Source: Azolla caroliniana
Lineage: Eukaryota; Polypodiophyta
Length of the DNA stretch: 64,000 bases
Assembly: GCA_043228905.1 (NCBI GenBank)
Contig: JBHGNT010000002.1
Coordinates: 6,696,001 to 6,760,000, forward strand
Reading direction: 5' to 3'
In this document: one piece after another, positions 10,173 through 21,316 of the stretch
How the letters are laid out: each line of letters begins with the position of its first letter
Numbering within the stretch: the stretch's first letter is position 1
The notes under the pieces: model-generated
What the model saw: the letters and a program-made list of their open reading frames with translations, nothing else
Told to the model about the DNA's origin: nothing
The model's database searches: none
Program-made: the position numbers and the translations under genes

Positions 10173-11934
10173 GGATAAAGAAAATTACCAAAAGCATTTG
10201 CATGACTTTAAAAGGCTTATTCAAAGAAAGAGACAAATATGGGAAGTTACTCAACAACTTCTCCAAACACAAGAGAAAGCACATGCATGTGCTAAATTTT
10301 GGGGAAATCTAAAGGGGAAACGTGTTGAGAGTTATGGTGACTTAACTCTTCATGACTTGTCTATGCATTGTAAGAATTTATATGAGTTATGTCTTGCCGG
10401 AAAGATGATGTGTTATGGTTCTCTTTCACATATGTCTCCCTTCTTTATAATTGAAGATATATGCATAGGACTTAAGAAATTGACCTCTCGAAAGGCAAGC
10501 AATCTTCAAAGTATAAAAGCTGAAATGCTCAAATGGACTGGAAAGGAAGCACATATATGGATATGCGATATGTTTAATGATGCATTGCAATATGCTATGC
10601 CATATGATTGGACTACAAATTGGATCAAACCTTTACATAAAGGCGGAGATGTAAATAATGTAAACAACTATCGAACCATCATGGTTGGCTCATTAATGGA
10701 AAAACTATTTGGATGTATAATGGAATCAAAGATAAGTGTATGGGCAGAAAAAAATGGTAAGAGAGATTATGGACAAGCTGGTTTTCGAAAACACCATAGC
10801 ACCATTGATCATCTTGTCACTCTTCGAGTATTAATGGAGGAAAGTCGCCTTAGAGGTAAAGGTTTATATTGTTGCTTAGTAGACTTCAAGAAAGCTTTTG
10901 ATATGGTACCTCGTGAGCATCTTTGGAGGCGGATGGAAGAACTTGAGGTGCCAAGTGAATATATGCTTGCAATTTCCCGAATATATGAGAAGGTTATATG
11001 TTGTGTGCGAATGAGAGATAGACTTTCAGATTTTTTCAATAGCACTATTGGTGTTAAGCAAGGATGCCCAGTCTCACCAACATTATTTGGTCTATGCATT
11101 GATGAATTAGAAAAAATGGTTACCAAGTTTGTAAAGGAAGAATGTGTTGAAGAAGTTGCCATTGGGAATGTTGTGATTATGCTTTTGTTATATGTGGATG
11201 ATGTAGTGGTTTTTGCAAATACTTCAGGAGATGCACAAAAACTTATGAAGGTATTGGAAAAAATTTGCATGCATACTAGATTAAGTGTCAATAGCTCTAA
11301 AACAAATATTATTCTTGTGAAGAGTCAAAAAAGAGATAAACCATGCATTATGTACAACAATGAGCCACTTGAATGTGTGGAAAGCTTCAAATATCTTGGC
11401 CTTGAAGTTCCTTCAAATCATAAATGGAATGAATGTGCTACACGCCGCTTAGAGGCGGGTAAGTGAGCATATTATGCATTTGAGAACACATGCAATCTTG
11501 GAGATATTAAGTGTTGGGTCCTCAAGAAATATCTTGTTGACACTTTGGTGACACCGGTTCTTCTCTATGGGGTGGAAGTATGGGGCGGTAGCATCCCTAA
11601 ATCTATGTGGAAAGAGTTTGAAAATGTCCAAAAACATTTTCTTACAAAGTTTCTAGAAGTTAAGAAACAAACGCCCTACACCCTCGTCCTCCTTGAGACG
11701 GGATCGCTTCCCATTGAGATCATGGCCATGGAAAGGGTTGTTGAATACATGCTTAAGGTTCAAAAAAATCCCTCATATCAACTTCCTAGAATTGCGTGGG
11801 AAGCAAGCAAAAAGATCCAAAAGACGCATAAAAGCAAAATTTTGTGTTCCGGTTGGATGCAAGATATAGAAAAATGGTTTGGTAGATGGGATGTGAGACA
11901 CTTGCTTCATGATCTATCACTAGATTCTCTGTAA
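10147..11934 (+). pseudogene. LINE ORF2 part 2: reverse transcriptase
   Basis: RT motifs in order: WIKPLHKGGD (fingers), NYRTIMVGSLMEKLF, GQAGFRKHHSTIDHL, CCLVDFKKAFDMVPR (catalytic Asp A), GVKQGCPVSPTLFGLCID (motif B) and LLYVDDVVVFA (motif C, YVDD 11191-11202). SVNSSKTNI and the thumb segment FKYLGLEV follow. A TGA at 11464-11466 interrupts; the same frame continues through VLLYGVEVWGG and ETGSLPIE to 11934. It makes cDNA at a nicked target in the intact form. Confidence 0.85.
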
Positions 11935-11945
11935 ATGAGGCCTTT

Positions 11946-12197
11946 TTGCAACACCAATGTATCATAACATGGGACAAATGTGGTGGCTCACGCTTCACAC
12001 ATTATACTACAAATGTTGCACCTAACTACAAAACCATATTCTTCGCGGAACGGGGAAGTTGTACACATCGATACATATTAGAGCCCATCCCAATATATGT
12101 CATTCGAACCATTGCTTCCATGCGACTTAGCTCGCACGCATTGAGATGTGAGACGGTGTCGTGGAGAAAACCGTCCCTAGGCGGAATCAGAGAATGA
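11946..12197 (+). pseudogene. LINE ORF2 C-terminal segment
   Basis: An 83-residue frame with IRTIASMRLSSHALRCET, the R..SSH.L..E pattern seen at the C-terminus of many LINE ORF2 proteins just before their zinc-knuckle-like end. It lies 12 bases after the stop at 11932-11934 and in a different frame (11946 is frame 3, the RT frame 1), so one more indel separates them. Confidence 0.6.
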
Positions 12198-12239
12198 TGT
12201 GCGCGAACCGGCCCTTACACGCGGGCACAAGTTTTGTTG

Positions 12240-12500
12240 TAATGTACATATTTAGGTACAAGTCGGCTAATGTGAATATCCTAGGTTGTACGGATTTGAT
12301 AGGTAGGAAATCGAGGCATATCTCTGTCCGAAAGGACAGAGAATAAAGATGGTGTAACAAGTTGTAACAGCCTCCCTCCTTGGGCTATAAAAGAGAGGGA
12401 GAGGAATCAGAAAAGGGATCGCTTTTGTCGAGGACGAAGTGTTGTCGGATGGGGACCGAGCTCTTCTCCTTCGTCTTTAGGACACAATATTACGAGAAGC
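12240..12500 (+). repeat. Partial Ty3-type LTR with TATA box
   Basis: CCTCCCTCCTTGGGCTATAA (12371-12390) matches the promoter block of the GagA LTR (40801-40820). The piece starts after the LINE and runs into integrase coding sequence near 12549 with no PBS or gag between, so it is a fragment brought next to the integrase by deletion. Confidence 0.55.
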
Positions 12501-12548
12501 GCACTGCGGCGTTGCCGAAGGGCACTATTCCGGGAACGCTACGGCAAG

Positions 12549-13521
12549 AAAGATATGGCACAGCGGGCTATGGTGGCCGACGACACTAAAGGACTCGGTT
12601 CGATACACAAAAGACTGTGATTTATGTCAACGGATGGGCCAACCAACAGAACATGCAAGGATGCCTCACTAGTCGGTGCTACCCTTAGAGCCATTTCAGA
12701 AATGGGGGTTGGACTTTGTTGGGCCGGTTAAACCTCCGGCAATGAGAACCGGCAACAGATATGTTATAGTCGCCACAGATTATTGCACCAAGTGGTTAGA
12801 AGCCAAGGATTTGTGGAACAAGATTGCGACAGCAACGACAAAGTTCTTATATGAGTACATCTGGTACCGGTATGGATGCCCGATTGAGTTAATTAGCGAC
12901 CAAGGCGGACATTTTCTCAGTCAAGTAGTGGAGAGCTTAACAACATTCTATGCAGTGGTACACAAGCGCAATACCCCTTATTATCCACAGGCCAATGGAC
13001 TGGCCGAATCCACAAACAAAACACTCCAAAACATCTTGCGAAAGATCGTCAATGAAAACCGGACCGATTGGGACACGAAGCTACATAGTGCACTATGGGC
13101 ATACCGGATGACATACAAGACGAGTATTCGGTCAACACCATTCCGGTTAGCATTTGGGCTAGAAGCAGTAATGCCGATCGAATTTCAGGTTCCGAGTTTG
13201 CGGATACAGGTTAGAGAACGACTAAGTGAAAAGGAATCAGAAAAAATCCGGTTAGCCACATTATGCGAACTAGAAGAGCATCGGATAGCGAGTCTTGTGC
13301 GGTTGGAACTGGAGCAGCGACAAAGGAAGGTGTTTGTCAATCGGCATCAGAAAGGCAATGAGAAGATGTTCGGGATCGGCAAGCCGGTACTCGTATTCTA
13401 GACCCGGATGGGTCAGATGCCGAGAAAGCTACAGTTCCGATGGACCGGACCGTATTGGATAACGCGGGAATTCAACGGTTCATACTAGCTCGGAACGCTC
13501 GCCGGTGAGATAATGGACAAA
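12549..13521 (+). pseudogene. Ty3/gypsy integrase fragment
   Basis: It integrates element cDNA into the genome in the intact form. The HHCC zinc domain is partly readable before the ORF (CDLCQRMG near 12620), followed by a TAG near 12670. The core follows from 12676: GLDFVGPV (Asp), LISDQGGHFLS (Asp) and NGLAESTNKTL (Glu), spaced as DDE. The C-terminus has a GPY/F-like RWTGPYWIT at about 13440, after a TAG near 13399. No protease, RT or RNase H lies upstream. The tail runs into an LTR-like sequence at 13522. Confidence 0.8.
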
Positions 13522-13899
13522 TGTTAGGAAACAGGTCCCTCCGGATGGGAAGTGAGAAGAACCGTGTTGATGAGCAACTTGGCTAAGGCCGAAACCGGAA
13601 ATCGTGGAGATAGCCAACACGGAAGGCTAAGTTTGTAAATAGTCGAAAGGTTACATTAGTATATAAGTACTTAGGGCAAAACGCGGGAATTCAACGGTTC
13701 ATACTAGCTCGGAACGCTCGCCGGTGAGATAATGGACAAATGTTAGGAAACAGGTCCCTCCGGATGGGAAGTGAGAAGAACCGTGTTGATGAGCAACTTG
13801 GCTAAGGCCGAAACCGGAAATCGTGGAGATAGCCAACACGGAAGGCTAAGTTTGTAAATAGTCGAAAGGTTACATTAGTATATAAGTACTTTGGGCAAT
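13462..13899 (+). repeat. 219-bp tandem duplication of integrase end plus LTR start
   Basis: The segment 13462-13680 recurs at 13681-13899 almost base for base (the ends read ACTTAGGGCAA and ACTTTGGGCAA). Each copy holds the last 60 bp of the integrase region and the first 159 bp of the LTR including its TATA-like AGTATATAAGT. This doubles the promoter. Confidence 0.9.
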
Positions 13900-14253
13900 C
13901 ATGTTAAAGTGTGGGCATTATTGTAAAGTTACAGTTGACGAGGTTGTTGCCTCTGTAACCGTGAGTGTGAACAAGTGTGAGTGGAAGCATGTGAGCTCCA
14001 TAGCCGCCTATTGGCGAAGCAGGATCTCGAGGTCGTTGCCTCTGAGATCTCTGATTGTATTTTCTTTCTCCTATAGTGTTCTGTTTCGGAGTTTGTGGAC
14101 TCCACATGGTTTTTCCCCAGTTCAGGTTTCCACGCTAAAACTCGTGTCATTCTCATTCTCAGTTTCTGTATTTTGTTTTTCCTTTTCATTAGACTACCTA
14201 TTATTCCGCACACGTACAACCGGTTGTGGCCGACAACGATTTTAACTTCAACA
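13741..14253 (+). repeat. LTR (513 bp) of a degenerate element
   Basis: It starts TGTTAGGAAACAGGTCCCTC and ends CTTCAACA. The design echoes the copia LTRs: GGTCCCTCCGGATGGGA at the start, GTGGTTTTTCCCC with a TTCCACG block, and CGGTTGTGGCCGA near the end. A first partial copy begins at 13522. No primer site follows. From 14254 to 14586 the DNA has no long frame and belongs to the host of CopB. Confidence 0.55.
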
Positions 14254-14586
14254 AATGGGTCAATGGATTTCGACCCAAACCATATTGTGGACCCATGCCA
14301 TAGAATCCGTTCGAGCAGACGGAGGCTGATGCAACAATAGGAAGCGGTAAACAAGTACCCGACAATCAGGCGGAGCCGGCGTTACCGGATAGCGACAAAG
14401 AGGTGGCCGGCAAACATGAATTTGGGAAAAACCGGGATACAGACCCGGTGCTTCTGGTTAACTAAAACTCAACTTGTAAAAAAAGAAAAAGAAAAAAGAA
14501 AAGTCATCATGCATAGGCGAGGAGCGAATGGGCACTTTGAAAAGGTGTGGTGGGTGGCTAATTAAATCCTCTTTAAAAGCACACCA

Positions 14587-15211
14587 TGTTGGGATTACGG
14601 TTCCTCCGGATGGGATGGTCGGATGTCCGGGAATCGGGAATGAAGACCCGGATCCGGATGATGAAGACCCCGGCTACGGAGCCGGATGATGAAAACCCCG
14701 GCTACGGAGCCGGATGACGAATGTACCCGGAGAGAGATCCGGATGCGGGGACATATTTGTGAATATGTTTGCCAAGGGCCCTTGAGGCTATATTTGTAAA
14801 TAGCCCGAAAGTCATATGTGTATAAATATGACTTAGGGCAAACTGTTTAGGGTTGCTGGCTGTATGTTGTTGCCTATTGTGTATTGCCACTCGTATGTGT
14901 GAGAGTGAAGAGAGCAGCCGAGAGAGAGAGAGTGAGAGAGAGAGACGAAGAGGTCGTTGCCTCTGTGTATTACCGCCGCCTGTGGCGAAGACAGTGAGCT
15001 CAAGGTTGTTGCCTTGTAGCTTCACCATTGTACATCTCTGTTTATAGTGATAGTTGGAGTCTGAGGACTCCCGTGGTTTTTCCCATTTAGGGTTTTCCAC
15101 GTAAAACATCCTGTGTACTCTTCTCTCTATTGTCTTCGTGCATCTTGTACATCCTGTTTTCTGTGAGTTGATCCTATTCCTCGGTTGTGGCCGAGCACTA
15201 TGTGGTTAACA
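14587..15211 (+). repeat. CopB 5' LTR (625 bp)
   Basis: It starts TGTTGGGATTACGG and ends GGTTAACA. A TATA-like TGTATAAATATG lies near 14819. The GATGATGAAGACC minisatellite near 14640-14720 has fewer units than in the 3' LTR. The PBS begins two bases after the LTR. Confidence 0.93.
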
Positions 15212-15213
15212 AG

Positions 15214-15225
15214 TGGTATTAGAGC
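15214..15225 (+). other. CopB primer-binding site
   Basis: TGGTATTAGAGC is the iMet site with one C-to-T change from CopA's TGGTATCAGAGC. Confidence 0.9.
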
Positions 15226-15241
15226 AAGGTTAACACAGAAA

Positions 15242-15970
15242 ATGGAAGGCGGCGGTAGTGGGCCTCCGGGCATGATGGTGTTGAACTCACAGAACTACGC
15301 CGACTGGAAGATAAAGATGGAAGACCTTCTCATCGCCCGAGACCTGTACGAACCGATCGACAATGCCGACATACCCAAGGGGGTAATAGAGTCAGAGTTG
15401 AAGCTCCTAAACCGGAAACCGTAGCGACGATCCGGCAATATGTCGATGTAAGTGTTCCGCAACATGTGGCAAACGATACGAACGCCTATGAGATGTGGCA
15501 GAAGCTGTCCGGACTGTATGAGAGGAAGAATGCTCTGACCCGGACCTCCCTGATGAGGAAGATAGTGAATCTTAAGTACCGGGACGGCGAGAGCATGGTC
15601 GAACACGTCAGCACGTTCATGGGATTCGTGAACCAGCTTGCGGCGATCAAGTTCCCGTTGGAAGACGCAATGCAAGCCATCATGCTGATGTGTACCCTTC
15701 CGGAGAGCTGGGAGAATCAGCACCTCCTGTAAGGAAGAGAACTTGTCTTTACTAACGGTAAAGACAAGTATTCTAAATGAAGAAGCGCGTCGGAGAGATA
15801 AAGAACCGGCCTCCGACTCGAAGGCGCTGTTTACCGAATCGGAACGGGGAAGACAACGGAACCGGAGTCCGCAAAGACGGGAGAAGTCGGGGACACGGTC
15901 GCAGTCGAGGGGAAGACCTACATGCTTCTCCTGTGGGAAGCCGGGGCACTTCCAGAAGAACTGTCGGCAT
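15242..15970 (+). pseudogene. CopB gag, two compensating indels
   Basis: The ATG at 15242 matches CopA's start. One base is missing near 15418 (AACCGGAAACC against CopA AACCGGAAAGCC), giving an early stop at 15422. About 14 bases are missing near 15717, inside the region after LPESWEN. Together they remove 15 bases and restore frame, so the C-terminal half and the CCHC knuckle (15923-15964, CFSCGKPGHFQKNC) are again in the pol frame. The stretch 15424-15717 is readable only in the other frame. Confidence 0.85.
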
Positions 15971-18900
15971 TTCCGGAAAGACACCGGAACCGACGGTACC
16001 GATTCGAAGAAGTCACCGGAGCGAAACGGTGCATACCGGGGAGCCACGGACCGGAGAGGTCCGGATCGGCGAGGGCAGGACCGGAAAGGAACGACGGCAC
16101 TCGCGGCAAGTGAAGAAGAGATAATGCTCATTACCGAAGAGAGGGAGCTGAACCTTGCCGGTGAAGAGATGACCTGGGTGGTCGATTCCGGAGCGTCGTT
16201 CCACCTGACCCCGGAGAAGAAATACTTCTCATCCTACACAGCCGGTGAGCACGGCTGTGTCCGGATGGGAAATGAAGGTACATGCCGGATTGCCGGCATA
16301 GGAGACGTGTGGCTGATGACATCAACCGGATGCAAGATGCTGCTGAAGGATGTTCGACACGTTCCGGAGGTTCGATTGAACCTGATTTCGGCCGGGAGGC
16401 TAGACGATGAAGGCTACACGGGTAGCATCCGGAACGGTGTCATGAAGTTCAGCAAAGGGAGCCTAATAGTGGCTCGGGCCCGGAAGGTCAACACACTGTA
16501 CCTGATGAATTCCCGGCTATGTCCGGAGGAGCTGAACGTGGCAGCTGACACTACCGGTGAGCTGTGGCACAAGAGACTGTGCCACATGAGCGAGAAGGGG
16601 ATGAAGAGGCTTGCCGAAGACAACCTAATACCGGTAAAGCACGTACACCTGGGGAAGTGTACCGACTGTCTGGCCGGTAAGCAAAACCGAACCTCCTTCC
16701 GCTCAAGACCACCGACGAGACGTAGCGCACCATTGGAGTTGGTGCACACTGACGTGTGTCAAGTAGAAACGAAGTCACATGGCGAAGCCCAGTACTTCGT
16801 GACATTCATTGATGACCACAGCCGGAAGCTGTGGACGGCACCGTTGAAGACAAAGGACCAAGTGTTGTGCGTCTTCAAAGAACTCCACGCGAGAGTGGAA
16901 AGGGAATCCGGCAAGAAGCTGAAAGCGATACGAGCGGATAACGGAGGGGAATACCGGGGGCAGTTTGAGGAGTACTGTCGCTCAAAGGGAATCCGGCTCG
17001 AGTTTACTGTGCCGAAGACGCCGGAACTGAACGGGCTGGCCGAGAGGATGAACCGGACCATAATGGAGAGGGTCCGGAGTATGCTGGCGCATGCGAAATT
17101 ACCCAAGGGGTTTTGGGCTGAGGCAATGTCGACGGCGACATACGTGATAAACAGATCACCCTCAGTACCTTTGGACGGAGACACGCCGCAGAGAGTGTGG
17201 ACCGGTAGGGAAGTATCCTACCGGCATCTGAAGGTGTTCGGGTGTCTCGCATACGTGCATGTGGCAAAGGACCGGAGAGGAAAGTTAGATCCAAAGACCC
17301 GGCCATGCATATTCCTCGGTTACGGCGACGACGAGTTCGGCTACCGAGTATGGGACCCGGTCGACAAAAAGATATTCCGGAGTCGTGATATCATCTTCAT
17401 GGAGGACAAGACACTCGCCGACTGGGAGTCGGAGAAGAAGATGAAGAGCTCCAAGTCGACCGGTGAGGATCAACTCTACGAGGAGCAGTCCCGACCGGCA
17501 AGAGACCGGTCAGCACTCGAGGATCCGACCGAAGACGGTGAAGAAACAGAACCGGCCGAGGAAGATGAAACTGATACTGGAACCAGCCCCGATCCCGAAA
17601 TGGATTCGGATGAAGAGGAAACGGAGGAGCCGGTTACCGAAACTCCGGAACGGAGATATCCTCTAAGAGAGAGAAGGGCCCCCCGGAGATTTCCGGAACC
17701 AGAGCACGTGCTGCTAACCGACGAGGGGGAGCCGGAGAGTTTTGAAGAAGCTAAGCTTGACACCCATAGCCGCAAGTGGTTAAGTGCCATGCAGGAGGAG
17801 ATGGATTCCCTGCATGAGAACCACACATATGAACTTGTGGAGTTGTCGAAAGGAAAGCGGGCACTTCGAAACAAGTGGGTGTTCAAGCTGAAACCGGGAG
17901 ATGCCGGAAACCCCCCGAGATACAAAGCCAGGATCGTGGTGAAGGGGTTCCAGCAGAAAAAGGGCGTCGACTTCGACGAGATATTTGCCCTGGTAGTGAA
18001 GATGACCTCCATCCGGACGGTGCTGAGCATAGCGGCAAGCATGGACCTCGAGGTAGAACAGATGGACGTGAAGACGGCATTCCTTCACGGTGACCTCGAA
18101 GAAGAGATCTACATGCAGCAACCGGAAGGATTCGAGAAGAAAGGGAAGGAGCACCTGGTATGCCGGTTGAAGAAGAGCCTTTACGGACTGAAGCAGGCTC
18201 CCCGGCAATGGTACCGGAAGTTCGACTCTTTCATGACCGACGAAGGGTACCACAAAACGCAGTCCGATCACTGCGTGTTTGTGAAGAAGTTCGAAGGAGG
18301 AGACTTTCTAATACTCCTCCTGTACGTGGACGACATGTTGATCGTCGGACGGGACCAGGTCAAGATACGGATGCTGAAGAAAGCGCTTCACCGAACCTTC
18401 TCAATGAAGGACCTGGGTCCGGCGAGGCAAATACTAGGGATGCACATCATCCGGGACCGGAAGAAGAAGCAGTTGTGGCTGTCACAGGAGAAGTACGTGA
18501 CAAAGGTGCTTCACCGGTTCAACATGTCGGAAGCAAGACCGGTCGGGTCAACCCTCCCGGGAAACTGCAAGTTGTCCAGCAAGCAAAGCCCCAAGACAAA
18601 GGCTGAGAAGGAGGACATGATGAAAGTACCATATGCCTCTGCCGTCGGAAGCTTGATGTACGCAATGGTGTGTACAAGACCGGACATAGGATATGCAGTC
18701 GGAGTGGTGAGCCGGTACATGAGCAATCCCGGCAAAGAACACTGGAACGCGGCCAAGTGGATACTCCGATACCTGAAGGGCATGGCAAACGTGTGCCTCC
18801 GATTCGGCTCCGGTAAGCCCGAACTCGACGGCTTTACCGATTCGGATATGTCGGCTGATGCAGATACCAGCCGGTCCACATCAGGGTATGTGATGACGTA

Positions 18901-19300
18901 TGCAGGGGGAGCTGTTTCGTGGCAGTCGAGGCTGCAGAAGACGGTTGCGTTGTCAACCACGGAGGCGGAGTACATGGCGGTTGTTGAAGCCGGCAAGGAA
19001 CTAATATGGATGAAGGACTTCATTAGAGAGCTCGGTATCCGGCAGGAGGAGTACCGACTCTACTGCGACAGTTAGAGTGCCATCCACCTTGCCAAGAACG
19101 CGGCCTATCACTCCCGGACGAAGCACATCCAGCGAAGATATCACTGGATCCGGGAAAGGATAGAAGACCAGGAGTTCGTGCTGACGAATATCCACATGGA
19201 CGAGAACGGGTCAGATATGCTAACCAAAGTGCTCACACCCGACAAGCTGGAAGCGTGCCGGAAGAGGGTCGGACTGGAAAGACATCCCATGCCGAAGTGA
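15743..19300 (+). pseudogene. CopB pol: 1,110-codon open frame plus tail after TAG
   Basis: Reads without a break from the end of gag through protease (VVDSGAS), integrase (HTDVC, ADNGGEY, GLAERMNR), an acidic/basic linker, RT (YVDD 18323-18334) and most of RNase H. A TAG at 19073-19075 replaces the Gln codon of CopA (CDSQSAI). The remaining 75 codons run in frame to TGA 19298-19300. FAPVVK is FALVVK here, a change in a well-kept RT motif. Continuity of gag and protease here shows that the CopA frame change is damage. Confidence 0.9.
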
Positions 19301-19310
19301 AGGGGGAGTT

Positions 19311-19968
19311 TGTTGGAATTACGGTTCCTCCGGATGGGATGGTCGGATGTCCGGGAATCGGGAATGAAGACCCGGTTCCGGATCCGGATGATGAAGACCC
19401 GGTTCCGGATCCGGATGATGAAGACCCCGGCTACGGAGCCGGATGATGAAAACCCCGGCTACGGAGCCGGATGACGAATGTACCCGGAGAGAGATCCGGA
19501 TGCGGGGACATATTTGTGAATATGTTTGCCAAGGGCCCTTGAGGCTATATTTGTAAATAGCCCGAAAGTCATATGTGTATAAATATGACTTAGGGCAAAC
19601 TGTTTAGGGTTGCTGGCTGTATGTTGTTGCCTATTGTGTATTGCCACTCGTATGTGTGAGAGTGAAGAGAGCAGCCGAGAGAGAGAGAGTGAGAGAGAGA
19701 GACGAAGAGGTCGTTGCCTCTGTGTATTACCGCCGCCTGTGGCGAAGACAGTGAGCTCAAGGTTGTTGCCTTGTAGCTTCACCATTGTACATCTCTGTTT
19801 ATAGTGATAGTTGGAGTCTGAGGACTCCCGTGGTTTTTCCCATTTAGGGTTTTCCACGTAAAACATCCTGTGTACTCTTCTCTCTATTGTCTTCATGCAT
19901 CTTGTACATCCTGTTTTCTGTGAGTTGATCCTATTCCTCGGTTGTGGCCGAGCACTATGTGGTTAACA
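19311..19968 (+). repeat. CopB 3' LTR (658 bp)
   Basis: Directly follows the polypurine tract AAGGGGGAGTT. Compared with the 5' LTR it carries an extra 33 bp of GGTTCCGGATCCGGATGAT repeats at about 19370-19410, plus a few substitutions (TGTTGGAATT against TGTTGGGATT). Confidence 0.93.
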
Positions 19969-20009
19969 CACCACGTGTCAACGGACTGCTATGTTAGTAC
20001 AAGACGTGC

Positions 20010-20795
20010 ATGCGCGGGAATCAAGAAAAGGCGCCATGCATGGAGAAAGAAAACCTCCACCGCGCAGAGTCCCTTTCATTTTGTGAACACAGAGTTCTCA
20101 GCGCACATAGGCGATTACGAGTGATCAGGCAAGAGCAAGCAGAACACATAGGCGCACTAATCCTACCACAATCTATTGACTCCGACAACAACATGGAATG
20201 CATGGTACTCTCAGAAGCGGCCAAGAAATGGCTTAAGCAACACGGCCTGGAGGGATTCTTGAGGATAGTCGAAGCACCGCCTCACGGGGATGCGGAAAAT
20301 GTCGTCAAAGACATCGACACGGAGGTCATCACCGAAGAAGCCATCCGAGCCCTGACCAGCTTACCGGAAGGGGGAATATACTCGATCGACAACCCTTCAC
20401 AGGGGCTGTTGATGTGGTATTTCGGAGAATACTCCCTAGGCAGTAAGGCGTATCGCACGCAAGGTGGTGAAGACCTATTGTTTCAAGAAATTGCTCGGGT
20501 ACTCCACAAGTATGGTCATGTATACCCCCGACCACCGGCAATGCCCAGGAATAGAGCCGGTTTGATCATAGCCACCTACGAGGGAGTACAGGTGGATTGG
20601 TCGGTAATGATCGTCGACGGCCTGAGCGTTGTCATCGTCTCAATAACAGATGGCAAAAAGATGTGGACAATGGTAGCACCATGGCTCACTCTGTTAGCAC
20701 TACCGGTGGAGTCCATCAAACAAAGGAAGCGGGGAAGACCGACAGAATCGACCCCTAAAACAGCTTCAAAACGGCAACAACTCCTAGCTACCTAG
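20010..20795 (+). CDS. Unrecognised 261-residue ORF, probably of an old element
   Basis: I do not recognise this protein. It is mixed α/β in look, with an acidic middle (DIDTEVITEEAIRAL), aromatic segments (LLMWYFGEYSLGSKAYR) and a basic end containing KRGRP, the core of an AT-hook, near residue 240. It lies between CopB and GypA. The following 500 bases (20796-21316) are full of stops but keep the same proline/glutamine-rich, GC-rich style. Together with 13400-14586 and 29171-30190 it may be what is left of one element split by CopB and GypA. It could be a gag or accessory ORF; a host gene is less likely given the surroundings. Confidence 0.4.
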   Translation: MRGNQEKAPCMEKENLHRAESLSFCEHRVLSAHRRLRVIRQEQAEHIGALILPQSIDSDNNMECMVLSEAAKKWLKQHGLEGFLRIVEAPPHGDAENVVKDIDTEVITEEAIRALTSLPEGGIYSIDNPSQGLLMWYFGEYSLGSKAYRTQGGEDLLFQEIARVLHKYGHVYPRPPAMPRNRAGLIIATYEGVQVDWSVMIVDGLSVVIVSITDGKKMWTMVAPWLTLLALPVESIKQRKRGRPTESTPKTASKRQQLLAT

Positions 20796-21316
20796 ACATT
20801 ACGTTGGAAGGAGGCCGACACTTCACAAAAGGCGAAGGAGCAGCCTAATAGGAAGCAGTAGGCAGAGAAGGAGGCATCGGTGGATACCCCGGTGAGACCT
20901 GTGAAAATCAAGTTGCGCTAGACGGAACAATAAGTACAACAACAGCCGAACAAACCACAGGGGCAGGACCCCTTGGCGGTGTTAATCAATAGCAAGACCC
21001 TGGAGGAAGAAAAGCAGGAAGACGAGCCTACCAAGACTCTCTTACGTCGTCGATAGACAAGTGACAAGGTCCACAAAGGGGAGAAATCAATTTTGATGGA
21101 AGACATTATACTGAAACCCATCCCTGAGGATCCCCAGCCAAGGAAGGCGTCAGAACTGGTTCAACAAGAATCGGTGGCACAAGAATCGGTGCGGTAGGAC
21201 ATAGCACAATCAACGGGCCAGGACACAGTAGTACCGGTGGATCAAGAACCGGTCATTAAATTGTCGGTGTCACCACCGCAATAGCAACAGCTAGAACCGG
21301 AGTGGCCGCTTGACGT

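Larger units (their letters stand above)
8757..12197 (+). mobile_element. LINE (non-LTR retrotransposon), 5'-truncated and mutated
   Basis: In order it holds the C-terminal part of an ORF1-like protein, an AP-type endonuclease, a reverse transcriptase with YVDD and a conserved C-terminal region. No LTR flanks it. Breaks are a TAG at 9372, frame changes near 10100-10150 and a TGA at 11464. The RT phrases (GQAGFRKHHS, KKAFDMVPREHLW, GVKQGCPVSPTLF) look more like Jockey/CR1/L2-type LINEs than plant L1, but without a tree this is only an impression. No poly-A tail is visible, so the 3' limit is the end of coding similarity. Confidence 0.85.
14587..19968 (+). mobile_element. CopB: Ty1/copia retrotransposon, same family as CopA
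   Basis: Two LTRs (625 and 658 bp) with TG...CA ends, PBS TGGTATTAGAGC, gag, pol, polypurine tract and the 5-bp target duplication CACCA at 14582-14586 and 19969-19973. The protein is about 95 percent like CopA by eye. It is inactive: two indels in gag and a TAG at 19073. The two LTRs differ by a few bases plus a 33-bp expansion in the 3' copy. Confidence 0.95.
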
